Below are positions 44,236 through 53,919 of a stretch of 64,000 bases of DNA, one piece after another. This DNA comes from Obelidium mucronatum (lineage: Eukaryota > Chytridiomycota > Chytridiomycetes > Chytridiales > Chytriomycetaceae): NCBI GenBank assembly GCA_025765595.1, contig JAIVFH010000036.1:62001-126000 (forward strand). The letters are read 5' to 3'. The notes beneath the pieces were generated by a model. The model had not been told where the DNA came from. It worked only from the letters and a program-made list of their open reading frames with translations, and made no database searches. The position numbers were made by a program, and so were the translations under genes. Every line of letters begins with the position of its first letter. The stretch's first letter is position 1.

Positions 44236-47200
44236 ATGACCGAAGCCGAACTTGTTGAAGCAACTGCGGAGGACGTTGCCGCTGACCAAGCACCCGAAAG
44301 TGGTCCAGAGCTTGTTATTCTGTCAGTTACGCTTCCAGTGAATGCTGGCGTTGCTAAAGTGGCTGTAAGTAGACTTTGCCTTTTTTCTCCTTTCGCTGAG
44401 TTCGCTGTTGATGGCCCCAGGTTCCACCCACTGCATCTATTGCTGATATTCGCAATCATTTGATTGATAATCCAGAGGGAAACTTCAACACTTGTTTTTA
44501 CCTTGCGTTCAAGGGCCAGCGCTTGAGCGATGCGATTACTTTGATCGAGATTCCTGAATTTGACTTGGACGCTCCAGCACTGACAATGGTCACTGGTTGG
44601 TAGTACATTGATCTTTTGCGGTGGTCTTTTGTTAATTGTGCGTGTAGATGAATTCAACGAAAGAGAAGTGCGAATTCAGCTTTCGAGACTTCGAGAGATT
44701 CTCACTGGATTTAAGTCATCAACATCGTCATTCTTTGGAGTAGACGTCGGAATTCACTATCTTCCTGACATTGCAGCTGGCCACGGTCTGTTTTCACTTT
44801 TTTGTCTGTTGTTCTCTAACTTGTTTTACAGATATCAATCCAAGTCAGCATATTCCAGAAAGCGAAGATGAAACCAAGAAGTCTCTTTCTCATCCATTTG
44901 GAGACTACAACTTTGAACTTTCTGCTTTATCCATCAACATTGTTGATCTTTTGCCGCAGGGACCTAAAAACACAGATGCACCATGTTTGAAGTCCTTGGC
45001 AACTTCTTGCTGGAACCCTCCCCCACCCCACCGTCGCACTGCTGGAGATATTTTGTATTTGGCTGTCACGACGAATGAGTTGGCTTCGGTCCACATTACT
45101 TGCTCCGTTACAGGATTTTATGTTGCCCGCTCAACTGACAAGATCTTTGATCCAACCGTCAAGAGCTTTTCTGGACCAACTCTGCCACACGTCCTCTCCC
45201 TCCTGTCTCCATCGTTCAAAGCAAATTTTGCAAAGTTGCAGTCCAGCATTCAGAAACGTCATCCGCATACATACATTCTTCCATCGGTCCAACAAGCAGT
45301 GCCATGGATTGTTCAAGAGCCACGTAGCACTCCTGATGCATCTCGTACTTTAGATGCTATTCTTGCTGCGTCGGACAATGCGGATACATTGGCGACTAGA
45401 GATTGGAACGAGGATTTGTGTTCCGCAGCTTTGCTGCCACATGGTACCCCAAGTGAGAAGGTGACGCGCTCCTTGACTCTGCACAGGGTTTACTCTGAGT
45501 TTGTGGATGCCGCAGTTAAGGGCGTGACTCAGATTGTCCAAAAGTCTTTGGCAGGTGCTCTTGGTGATGCTGGTGCTGGAGTGGGAGGTCAAATGTTTCT
45601 GCATGGGGGAATCTTCTACTCTTTTGCCAAGGACCAAGGAGATATTTATACTACTACCGGTGGTGCTGCTGCGGCCCACGTTGCCGTTTCCAAGGATGTT
45701 GATGGTGTTGCCAAAGTCGACGCCATCGCCTCCAACAATTGGGTTGGATTGAACACTCTTGGAACTTGTGTGGTTGACTTCAAAGGTCTTCGTGTAGTTG
45801 CTCAGGCTGTTGTTCCTGGGATTTTGAGTAAACAACAGACGCCAAAAGGAGAAGATGAAACTACCAACGAAGTGATTGTTTACGGGTCCGTCGACGGTGG
45901 AAAGACTATTTCGTCCCAGCCAGAGTTCCACGCCCTTTTGGCCAAGGTTGCTCCAGCCCTGCGACTTGATTCGCATCCAGTTACAGACTCAAACGGAGTC
46001 GAGCACACTCTCTACACTCCAGTGGATGCCAAGGGTGTTATTGGAAATGACGGTCGCAAGTACTTTTTGGATTTGGGACGGTTGACTCCAGGAGATGTCG
46101 AGTTTTTGGAGCAAGCTGATGCTTCCACTGCAAACGGCCTTCCAGAGTACCCTCATAGATTGGCCGTCTTGCGCCATGAGCTCGTTGATATGTACTATGA
46201 AAACGAATTGGCCAAGTTCATCAATGTTAAGAGAGCGGAAATTATTGAAAAGGTCAAGGACTTGCCAGAAGGCGAACAGAAGGACGAAGAAATTGACTGT
46301 ATGTACTTTTGTTATCGGTTGTGAAGGCTGTTCTAAAAACAAAAAACAGTGTCTGGATTTGAGCTCAAGTTCAATGCAGATGCCTTCATGGTTTCTTCAG
46401 AAATCGAAGGTTCTGAAACCGATGCTTTGACTGAGCAAAAAACGAAAGTTCGTGCTCTTTCCAAGTTCTTGCAAGAAACTGTTGTTCCAGCAATTGTAAG
46501 TCCAGTGTTAATTGGTTGATGGTATTTTTGATGTATTTTTTTTTCCAGACTGTTGAATTGGGCACCAACCCAAATAGTGTTCCTTTGGATGGCGAACGTT
46601 TAACCAAGTTCCTGCACGATCGTGGTGTCAACATGAGATATTTGGGTAAAATGGCCCTGGCACTTGAGAAGCTCAACTCGGCTCCAAGCTTCACCAAGGT
46701 GGGTTATTTTATTAATTTTCCGAAGAGACACTTACTTTTAATGCATACAGGAGCTTTTGATCACTGAAATGATTGCTCGTGCTGCCAAATCTGTGTTGCG
46801 TGAATTACTTCAAGAGATCCCTCTTCATTTGGCCAGCGAATGCATCGCCCACTTCTTCAACTGCTTTTTCGCCTCAAAAGACGCTGTCGTTAAACCTGTC
46901 AAGTCCAGATCCGCCATGAAAGATTTTGCCTACTTGGCTCTAACTCCTGCTGCTTTGGATGAACGCCTACGTTTGGAAGTATCTTCCAGATTTAGATTCC
47001 CGGCTTCATATTTGCCTGATACTTTGTCTTCTCGCAAAGTCGCGCTTTTGCGTTCAATTGCTTTGAAGGTTGGAATTCAAATCAAGTCCAAAGCCTACGA
47101 CCTTGTTGACTCCACCAACGAAGTCATCTTTGAGACTGGAGACATTATCAACCTTTGCCCAATTGCAAAGTATCCCGAACCAAAGTGTTCGTTTGGAGAC

Positions 47201-48368
47201 GATGTTCTTGAGCACGCAGTTTACTCTTTGCGTCAAGGAGAAAAGAAGGCGGGATTGGAAATGATGGGAGAGGCTCTCCATATTTATGAGCAAGTGTATG
47301 GCCCTGTTCACCTGGAGGCAGCCAAGGTGCAAAACCAGTTGGCAAGATTGCATCACGACCAAGGGGACTTTAAGCAGTGCAGATTTTTCCAAAGACGGGC
47401 TTTGTTGATTCATGAGCGCTTGTCTGGATTTGATGATCCAGAAACGTTACAGCAATATGTATGAACCACTTTTTTTTTTTGTTTATCTTGTTTCAATTAA
47501 CGATTCCACAAAAGCTGAATCTTGGATTTTTCGAATGCTTGAGTCAAAACTATTCGGTTGGATTCAAGTACATGAACCATTCGCTCAAGTTGATGCAGAT
47601 GCATTTGGGAGCGTCAGTCCACACCGAATTGGCTGCGGCTGATGTAAGTTATCTCACCGACGAATCGCAACACGGTTCTAATTTATTCGCCAACAGGCAC
47701 AAATCGCTATGCTTCTTGCTGAGAGCAAATCTGACCCTCAACTTGGACTCAAATTCCTCGCTAGAGCCATTTCAACTTACGAATCTGTTCTTGGCAAGGG
47801 ACATGATCAAACCATCCGTGCATACGAACTATACGTCAACAATTTGATTCAATCAGGAGATTTCGAATCTGCTCTCGAGTACCAGCAGATTGTGACCCAG
47901 TTTACAAAGGAAAAGCATACCGGAGACGATGAGAAGAGCAAAACAATCGTTTCCAATTCAGAAAGAGTAGTACAGTATTTGCAACAGAGAATCCAGCATG
48001 ATGTATGTATCTGTTGTTTTTTATTTGCTGTTTTTTTTTTTTTGTGAAGTGTTTTGACTTTTGACTTGCAGAAGGACGAAAAGGCAGCCGCAGCCCAAAA
48101 GGCGGCCGAAGCAGCAGCAGCTCCAAAAAAGTCCGCACCAGCATCTGCAAATTCTGCATCAAAGGGAACCAAGTCTGCGAATAAAAGCAAGGCTTCGCAG
48201 CCAGTATCAAACGGTACAGCCAAAGCAGCAGCACCTGTCGCTGTTCCAGCAGCAGTAGCAGCCGGCGACGAAGCAGTATCAACCAAGGGACACTTGTCGA
48301 TCGACGAGTTGATGAACTTTATTGACGGGACTGGGAAGAAGTCCAAGGGAAAGAAGGCCAAGAAGTGA
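44236..48368 (+). CDS. CLU1: Clustered-mitochondria protein Clu1/CluA (TIF31)
   Basis: Ten exons, 44236-44364, 44421-44595, 44648-44785, 44832-46298, 46350-46495, 46549-46698, 46751-47458, 47515-47643, 47697-48002, 48072-48368, join in phase to 1214 residues. Domain order fits the family: ubiquitin-like N-terminus with EFNEREVRIQLSRLREIL, CLU domain (about 336-580, RDWNEDLCSAALLP to RHELVDMYYENEL), CLU-central/eIF3-p135 region (about 740-900), TPR repeats (about 910-1060, EALHIYEQVYGPVHLEAA) and an Ala/Lys-rich end. Clu proteins bind mRNAs of nuclear-encoded mitochondrial proteins and keep mitochondria dispersed; yeast Clu1 associates with eIF3. An in-frame ATG at 44155 would add 27 residues. 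Confidence 0.95.
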
Positions 48369-48399
48369 TGAACATTTTACCCGTAATAAACAGACCAAC

Positions 48400-50277
48400 A
48401 TGCCTTCGTACTGCTGCCCCGACTGCGGCCAAGTGTTCAACAAACTCGGCCGCATCCGCATCCACGCCGGCGACAGCGGCCACATGGGCGGCATTCCCGC
48501 CCACAGCATGCAGCAGGCGACGGTCGTCCCGGAGACAACGCGCCAGCAGCTTCCGCCGCGCGCCGCCCCGCCGCCGCCTCTGGGCGGCCCCGCAGCGGCA
48601 AGCAGCGCCAAGAAGCGGGCGCCCGCGCTCGGTCTGGCGTCCCTCGAAGAACGCGTCCAGAAGACTCTGCTCGACACCTCGCGCTTCCACGACGAAGCCG
48701 CTGGCCCGCAGTACGAAGACGTCCTCAAAACATTCGACGATTTGCACTTGAGCCACGGCCCGCACGAGCTGCCCGCCTCTCTGTTTGACACTTTCACCCA
48801 CCAAATCAGAAAGCCGAAATCAACGCGTCGCCATGGAATGTCCCTCGCAAACCAGCACTCCAAGCATATGCTGGTGGAGTCTGCGTTTCTCGGCGTATCC
48901 TTGGACGACCGCGCAAGTGATTCTGCAGTTGATTTGTCGCTTCAGAATGACACCGAACTGGAACAGGACGACGGAACCTCTGAGAGTGATTCTGAGAGTT
49001 TTTCTGACTCGAACGAGCATCGTGAATCAACTGCGATTGGTAGACACCAGGAAATCTATTTGAACATCCACGAGCCATTCTGTTTGGTAGCGCTTGGTGT
49101 TCAAGGTTCCGGAAAATCCCACACCATGTCTGTCATTCTTGAAAACTGTCTCTTGCCAACAAGGCACCATAACTTCAAATTCCAGAAAGACCGTGATATC
49201 GTGAATCTCAAGGAACCGATGTGTGCCCTAGTTCTTCATTTCGACCAGAATCCTCAAAGTTTATGCGAATCAACGGGATTGATTAACCCAGCTCGTATTG
49301 CCGGCGAATATACCCTTCCCGCTCTCCCACGCGAAAAAATGACCGTCTTGGTTTCTCCATCTTACTTTAAACAACGCCGCCTGTTTTATGGAAGTTATTG
49401 CGAAGTTCGACCCCTCTTGTTTACCTGGACAACACTCTCCGCTGACCACATCAAGAAACTGATGCGTATCACTGAAGACGATAATCAGTTGTACATGGCC
49501 ACGCTGCTCGAACTTCTCCGCACCTACCAAAGAACCGGCAAAAAACCAGACTTTCAAACATTCCTCGATCAAGTGCAAGAGCTCTCCAACGTGAGAGGCC
49601 AAGAAGCCCCGCTCATCCAACGTCTTAATATTCTCCAGTCGTTTATCATCGAGAGCGAAAGAAACAAGGATATCCGTGACTACGCTATTGACTTGAACTT
49701 GCTTGTGAAGAAAGGGAACTTGATTATCACGGACTTGACTGATCCAATGCTTAGTTCGAACGAAGTAAACGGCGTCTTCCAGTTGTTGGTTGAAAAGTTT
49801 AGAGTTGCACCCTTGAGTAATTGTGGTAAGTTGTTGGCGTTGGATGAAGTGCACAAGTTTATGGATGGAAACAAGGAAGATGGATTGAGTGATGCGATTC
49901 TTGATACAGTGAGATTGATGAGACATGATGGGATCCGCGTCTGTTTGAGTACGCAAAGTCCGAAAGCGTTGCTGCCTGAGATTTTGGAGCTTGTGTCTGT
50001 GGCTGTTATGCATCGTTTTCATTCAAAAGACTGGTTTAGTTATTTGAGCGCAAAGTTACCGTTGAAGGACGATGACTTTGACAAGATTGTCGGATTGGAG
50101 CCAGGCGAGGCAATTGTATTTGCCGGAAGACATATGTTGGGTTTGGGTGATTGTCAGGCGGCTGATGGCTCTGCTATGGGTTCGACTAATCTTCAAAGTG
50201 GCCAGGGATACACTTTGAAAGTTGGCATTAGACCACGTTTGACGGCGGATCGTGGCTCTTCTCGAATGAATAAGTGA
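48400..50277 (+). CDS. Zinc-finger P-loop ATPase of unknown function
   Basis: Single exon, about 625 residues, starting 31 bp after the Clu1 stop. The N-terminus carries one C2H2 finger (YCCPDCGQVF ... RIHAGDSGH), then a Pro/Ala-rich GC-rich linker, an acidic region, and an ATPase domain from about residue 225. Walker A is VQGSGKSHT (about 237-245) and a Walker B-like KLLALDEVHKFM lies near 490, followed by a sensor-like CLSTQSPKALLPEIL. This order (A, B, then the STQ motif) resembles the HerA/FtsK/VirD4 superfamily of additional-strand ATPases rather than AAA+. I do not know a characterised fungal relative, and the substrate is unknown. Confidence 0.8.
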   Translation: MPSYCCPDCGQVFNKLGRIRIHAGDSGHMGGIPAHSMQQATVVPETTRQQLPPRAAPPPPLGGPAAASSAKKRAPALGLASLEERVQKTLLDTSRFHDEAAGPQYEDVLKTFDDLHLSHGPHELPASLFDTFTHQIRKPKSTRRHGMSLANQHSKHMLVESAFLGVSLDDRASDSAVDLSLQNDTELEQDDGTSESDSESFSDSNEHRESTAIGRHQEIYLNIHEPFCLVALGVQGSGKSHTMSVILENCLLPTRHHNFKFQKDRDIVNLKEPMCALVLHFDQNPQSLCESTGLINPARIAGEYTLPALPREKMTVLVSPSYFKQRRLFYGSYCEVRPLLFTWTTLSADHIKKLMRITEDDNQLYMATLLELLRTYQRTGKKPDFQTFLDQVQELSNVRGQEAPLIQRLNILQSFIIESERNKDIRDYAIDLNLLVKKGNLIITDLTDPMLSSNEVNGVFQLLVEKFRVAPLSNCGKLLALDEVHKFMDGNKEDGLSDAILDTVRLMRHDGIRVCLSTQSPKALLPEILELVSVAVMHRFHSKDWFSYLSAKLPLKDDDFDKIVGLEPGEAIVFAGRHMLGLGDCQAADGSAMGSTNLQSGQGYTLKVGIRPRLTADRGSSRMNK

Positions 50278-50374
50278 TGTTTTGGGCACGAAAAGAGTAA
50301 TGAGATGAAGGAGATGATGATGGAGAAAGAATAAAGAAACGTTGAGAATCCCCATCAGTTTTATTGCAAACACA

Positions 50375-52473
50375 TCACGACCTTCTGCACCGAGTTTCCA
50401 GATTGCTTGTTCCAACCATGGATGAATCTGCTGTATTGCTTTGCCTAAGGAGGTTCCCATGACTTTCAAGAAGTTCGACGACTTTGGAGTCAGTAAGCTG
50501 TGAGTTGTGGTCATAAAGAATAAAACGATATGTCATAATAAAATTCTAAGTCACACTTGCCGTGGAAACTTGCTTAAGGATCCAGAGAAGCCCGTATCTG
50601 AGTTGATGATGATTGTCTTTGGCCCGATTCTTCCAAGCCAAGGCATCAGCCTCGTTTTTCTCTATACCCCTTCCCTTTTCATACATATAGCCTAGCATAT
50701 ATTGCGCCTGATGAAAGTTTTAGTTGCGTTGATGGGCAGGATAAATAACTGACATCTGCAAGCTCCAGTTTCGCGGCTTTCTGGTACCACTCAAAAGCTT
50801 GAAAAAAATCTTGTTTTATTCCGGAACCAAGGTAATATAGAGTCCCCAGTCTAAATTGTGACTGTGATATTGCCGTCGACTGTTCGCCCAAGAGATTATG
50901 TTGTGAAGCAGCTTTCAACGACCATTCCATGGCTTTGGTGTAATCCTTTTTGTCGACATAAATTCTACCCAAAGAGTCTTGAGCTTGAATATCACCCTCT
51001 TCCGCCGCTTCTGTGAGACGCTTGATGGCTAAGTGTTCATCCTTCTTGACTCCAATCTCTTGTTCAAGCATTACACCCAGCCTCACTTTGGCCTGTGACA
51101 ATTTTGTGAATTCTGATTAAAACAAGTCACAGATGCATTATTTACTTTAGTGTGTCCAGCTTTAGCAGCCTTCTCATAATAAGCTTTGGCTTTTGTATAG
51201 TTCGGAGCTGCCAGACCGCGTCCTTTCTCATACAGAGAGGCGAGGTTAAACTGCGCCTGGAAAACAAACTATTCAATTGGAATTATTATACATTAGAATG
51301 CGAATAGCACCTGGATTTCACCCTTATCAGCTGCCAGGTTATACCAGTGTATAGCTTTTGCGACGGATTCTGGAATTCCACGTCCGTTCTCGTACATCAC
51401 TGCCAAGTTACTTTGCGCCTTTTGATCAATTTTAATTGCAAGACAATGTTACGAAGTGATTGGACAGAAAATTCAAGCTGATTACCTCTGCATGTCCGTT
51501 CTCTGCTGCCTTCAGGTACCACTCAAAGGCAAGTTTATCGTCAGCAGTTGGACTGCCAAAATTTGAATCAAACCTAAGACCCATCCTAAATTGGCTCGTT
51601 ATGTCGTCTCTCTTTGCGTCATCTTCCAATGCTTGAAGAGGATCTGAAACGGTTGTGAGACTGGAAATACTTGGCAAAGCCTTCGTTAACTCGGACATAT
51701 TGATGGGTTGGTTGGTTGTATCGTAATAAGGAGTGTCGCTCGCAATAAACCCTGCACAGCTCTTCGTCCATTGGCATGGAGTGTTTCCAACAAGAATCAT
51801 GATACGAGGGAGTTTACATGCGCGAGTTATGTACTGGAACTCAAGCTTGCAGTTTTCGGATGCCAGATACTGTTCAGACATGCAGATTATCGCAAACTTG
51901 GAGACGGTTATCGCGTCATGTAACTCCTTGGAGAGACGGTTTCCAAGTTGCAGCCTATCGACATCAAGCCAAGTTGAGTATCCGTTCTTCGACAAATCTC
52001 GCGCCAACTGCCGTGGATCGCATGGGCCAGTGTTAGCCGATCCCTAATTCACCCTTGTCTTTGGCTTCCTTTGAGTTGCGCCAGCAATAGCTCATAAAAA
52101 TGGTCCATGGTTTTGATATTGTAGTGGGCAAAGCAGGAAGAGGGCCATTTTGGACTGGTGAAAGACTGGTAGTTGGTGTGTTCGACTCGGCAGGTTGTAG
52201 CGATGGTGTCAAAGCAACGTTCGGAACTTGCAAAGGTAATAAGCTCCCCTGTTTTGTCAGAAGCTCATTACGTGCAGCAAGCAACGGTTTGGTTTCTTCC
52301 GTATTGGCTTTCATTTGTTCTCCGCACTCTTTGAGCTGTTCCTTGTATATCTCGATCTTGTGATAACCGTCAGTGTTATCAATTTTTGTTGTTAGGTCCT
52401 TGCGCTCTCTTTGCAGAGCCTGACGCTCATTGTACAACTTCTCTAGCTTTTTGTTGATTTCACTCAGTTGCAT
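50375..52473 (-). pseudogene. Broken TIR-Sel1 copy (array copy A), GTPase missing
   Basis: This is the paralogue of the complete copies to its right. The coiled coil and the start of the TIR domain (52473-52033) are intact. Then, compared with copy B, five bases are missing near 52040, which brings TAA at 52033 and shifts the frame; the rest of the TIR (SKNGYSTWLDVDRLQLG to SEQYLASENCKLE) is open in the shifted frame. Sel1-repeat exons remain spliceable at 51418-51311, 51256-51146, 51092-50754 and 50707 onward. After KNRAKDN the sequence diverges, a weak match to the linker (SKVVELLESHGNLL) reappears near 50450, and it ends before any GTPase. The left edge abuts the ATPase gene. No restored protein is implied; it could survive only as a truncated product. 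Confidence 0.75.
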
Positions 52474-52521
52474 GTTAGGAAGGTAGCGGCTGCGGCGTTT
52501 CTTCTAACTGACTTTGTTTGA

Positions 52522-52570
52522 AATAAGAGATTGACGGCCGCTTAAATCGCCTTCTTCGAACAAAAGATTG
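52522..52570 (-). promoter_or_regulatory. Upstream element shared by the TIR-array genes (copy A)
   Basis: A block of about 50 bp, 49 bp upstream of the copy A start, reads (plus strand) AGAGATTGACGGCCGCTTAA then CGCCTTCTTCGAACAAAAGA. It recurs almost unchanged upstream of copy B and, with an insertion of a few bases, upstream of copy C whose neighbouring sequence has diverged. It includes the TTCGAA palindrome and a CGGCCG palindrome. Confidence 0.6.
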
Positions 52571-52609
52571 TCGCGAAGAGATTGACAAAAGTTCGGCTTG
52601 TGTTGCTTG

Positions 52610-53659
52610 TACGGTGGTCCGTACGCCCCTGCAAAATTTCAAAAACACAAAAAAACAACTGACCAATCAGAAACCGACCAATCAGAAACTGACCAATCAG
52701 AAAATGGTCAAGAAAAACATGAAACGCAACTCCCAAGCAACCAAGCATCTACCACCGCTGCCCACCACCTCCAGTCCCAGTAGCCACAGTCGCTTGCTTC
52801 GCTCATAGAGCCGATAGCCGCGGCAGCCGCTGTCAACGGTCGTGCCACTGCCAACCCAATCTGCCAGCAGGATCTTGTGTCCCGCTCTCCTGGCCAACGG
52901 CATTGTCTCCTAACGTGGTTCATATGCTTCCATTGCCATCGTATAGCCGTCGACGCTGCCGCTGCGGTGTAAGTGCAATCATGACTTTATTTTCGCTGCC
53001 AACATTCTCTAACACTGACATGTAGCACTTTTAGTTCCAGCCACGCTGTCCAGAGCCTCCACTATGGCTCTCTTTGCCGTGTCGGTCCCTTCGACGCTGC
53101 CGCTGCTGTGTAGGTACCATCCCGACTTTATTTTCACTCTCAATTGCTCTCACTGTGATAGCTAACAATTTCAATACACCCATTAGCATTCCACTGTAGT
53201 TCTCTTTCCTTTTCCGGCTCTGGACGCTGCTCATCATCTTCAGCATCACCTTCGGCGTCAAACTTGGGTCTCTCCTCCTCCAAACCTGCCCCACCACGCC
53301 TCTTCCTTCCCTTTCCTGCAGCTTCATTGCAAGCGGATAGTTCTTGAATTCGTCCTTGATTTATCATGCGTCTATGGGCGACTGCTGGTCTTTGGGTGCC
53401 ATTTCAGAGTCTTTTAGCAATGTGGACAGTATTGAGACGGTAAAAAGAGCCACAGGGACAACGTGAGACAATGTGTCTGTTATTAAAAGAGTTAGATGTC
53501 ACAGTTGGCGTTTGTTGACAGCACAAATAAAGTTGTGTTAGTGCATTTAGTGCTTTTTTGACCATTTTCTGATTGGTCAGTTTCTGATTGGTCGGTTTCT
53601 GATTGGTCAGTTGTTTTTTTGTGTTTTTGAAATTTTGCAGGGGCGTACGGACCACCGTA
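52610..53659. mobile_element. Non-autonomous DNA transposon with 102-bp terminal inverted repeats
   Basis: The ends 52610-52711 and 53558-53659 are exact inverted copies of each other, 102 bp, beginning TACGGTGGTCCGTACG and carrying three CCAATCAGAAA units. The element is flanked by the direct 6-bp repeat TGCTTG (52604-52609 and 53660-53665), a target-site duplication. Total length is 1050 bp. The interior has only short open frames and two short direct repeats (around 52945 and 53085, GACGCTGCCGCTG followed by an ACTTTATTTTC stretch). No transposase is recognisable, so it must move with help from an autonomous relative. The perfect end identity suggests a recent insertion. The superfamily is undetermined. 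Confidence 0.88.
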
Positions 53660-53919
53660 TGCTTGGGACGCCGTTCCTTCAAACAATGGCACATCGAAAT
53701 GTCCCATAAAATTTAATGCGTCAACAATGATACAGGTTTCTAGAAACCTGGAAAAAGCGGCAGGGTCCTTAGTTCCCGATAAATCAGAATGTTTGACTGT
53801 CAATTATCGAAAAAGTTATATTTTGGGGAAAGGTGTCGATTAAAATGATAAAATAGACGAAAGAATGTGGAAATAAAGGAAACAGTGGATAAAAAAGAAC
53901 AAAGAAGCTTCACGCGGAT

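Noticed and set aside
52712..53557. Possible transposase inside the inverted-repeat element
   Set aside because: Only short frames below about 100 codons without catalytic motifs; interior direct repeats suggest decayed filler.
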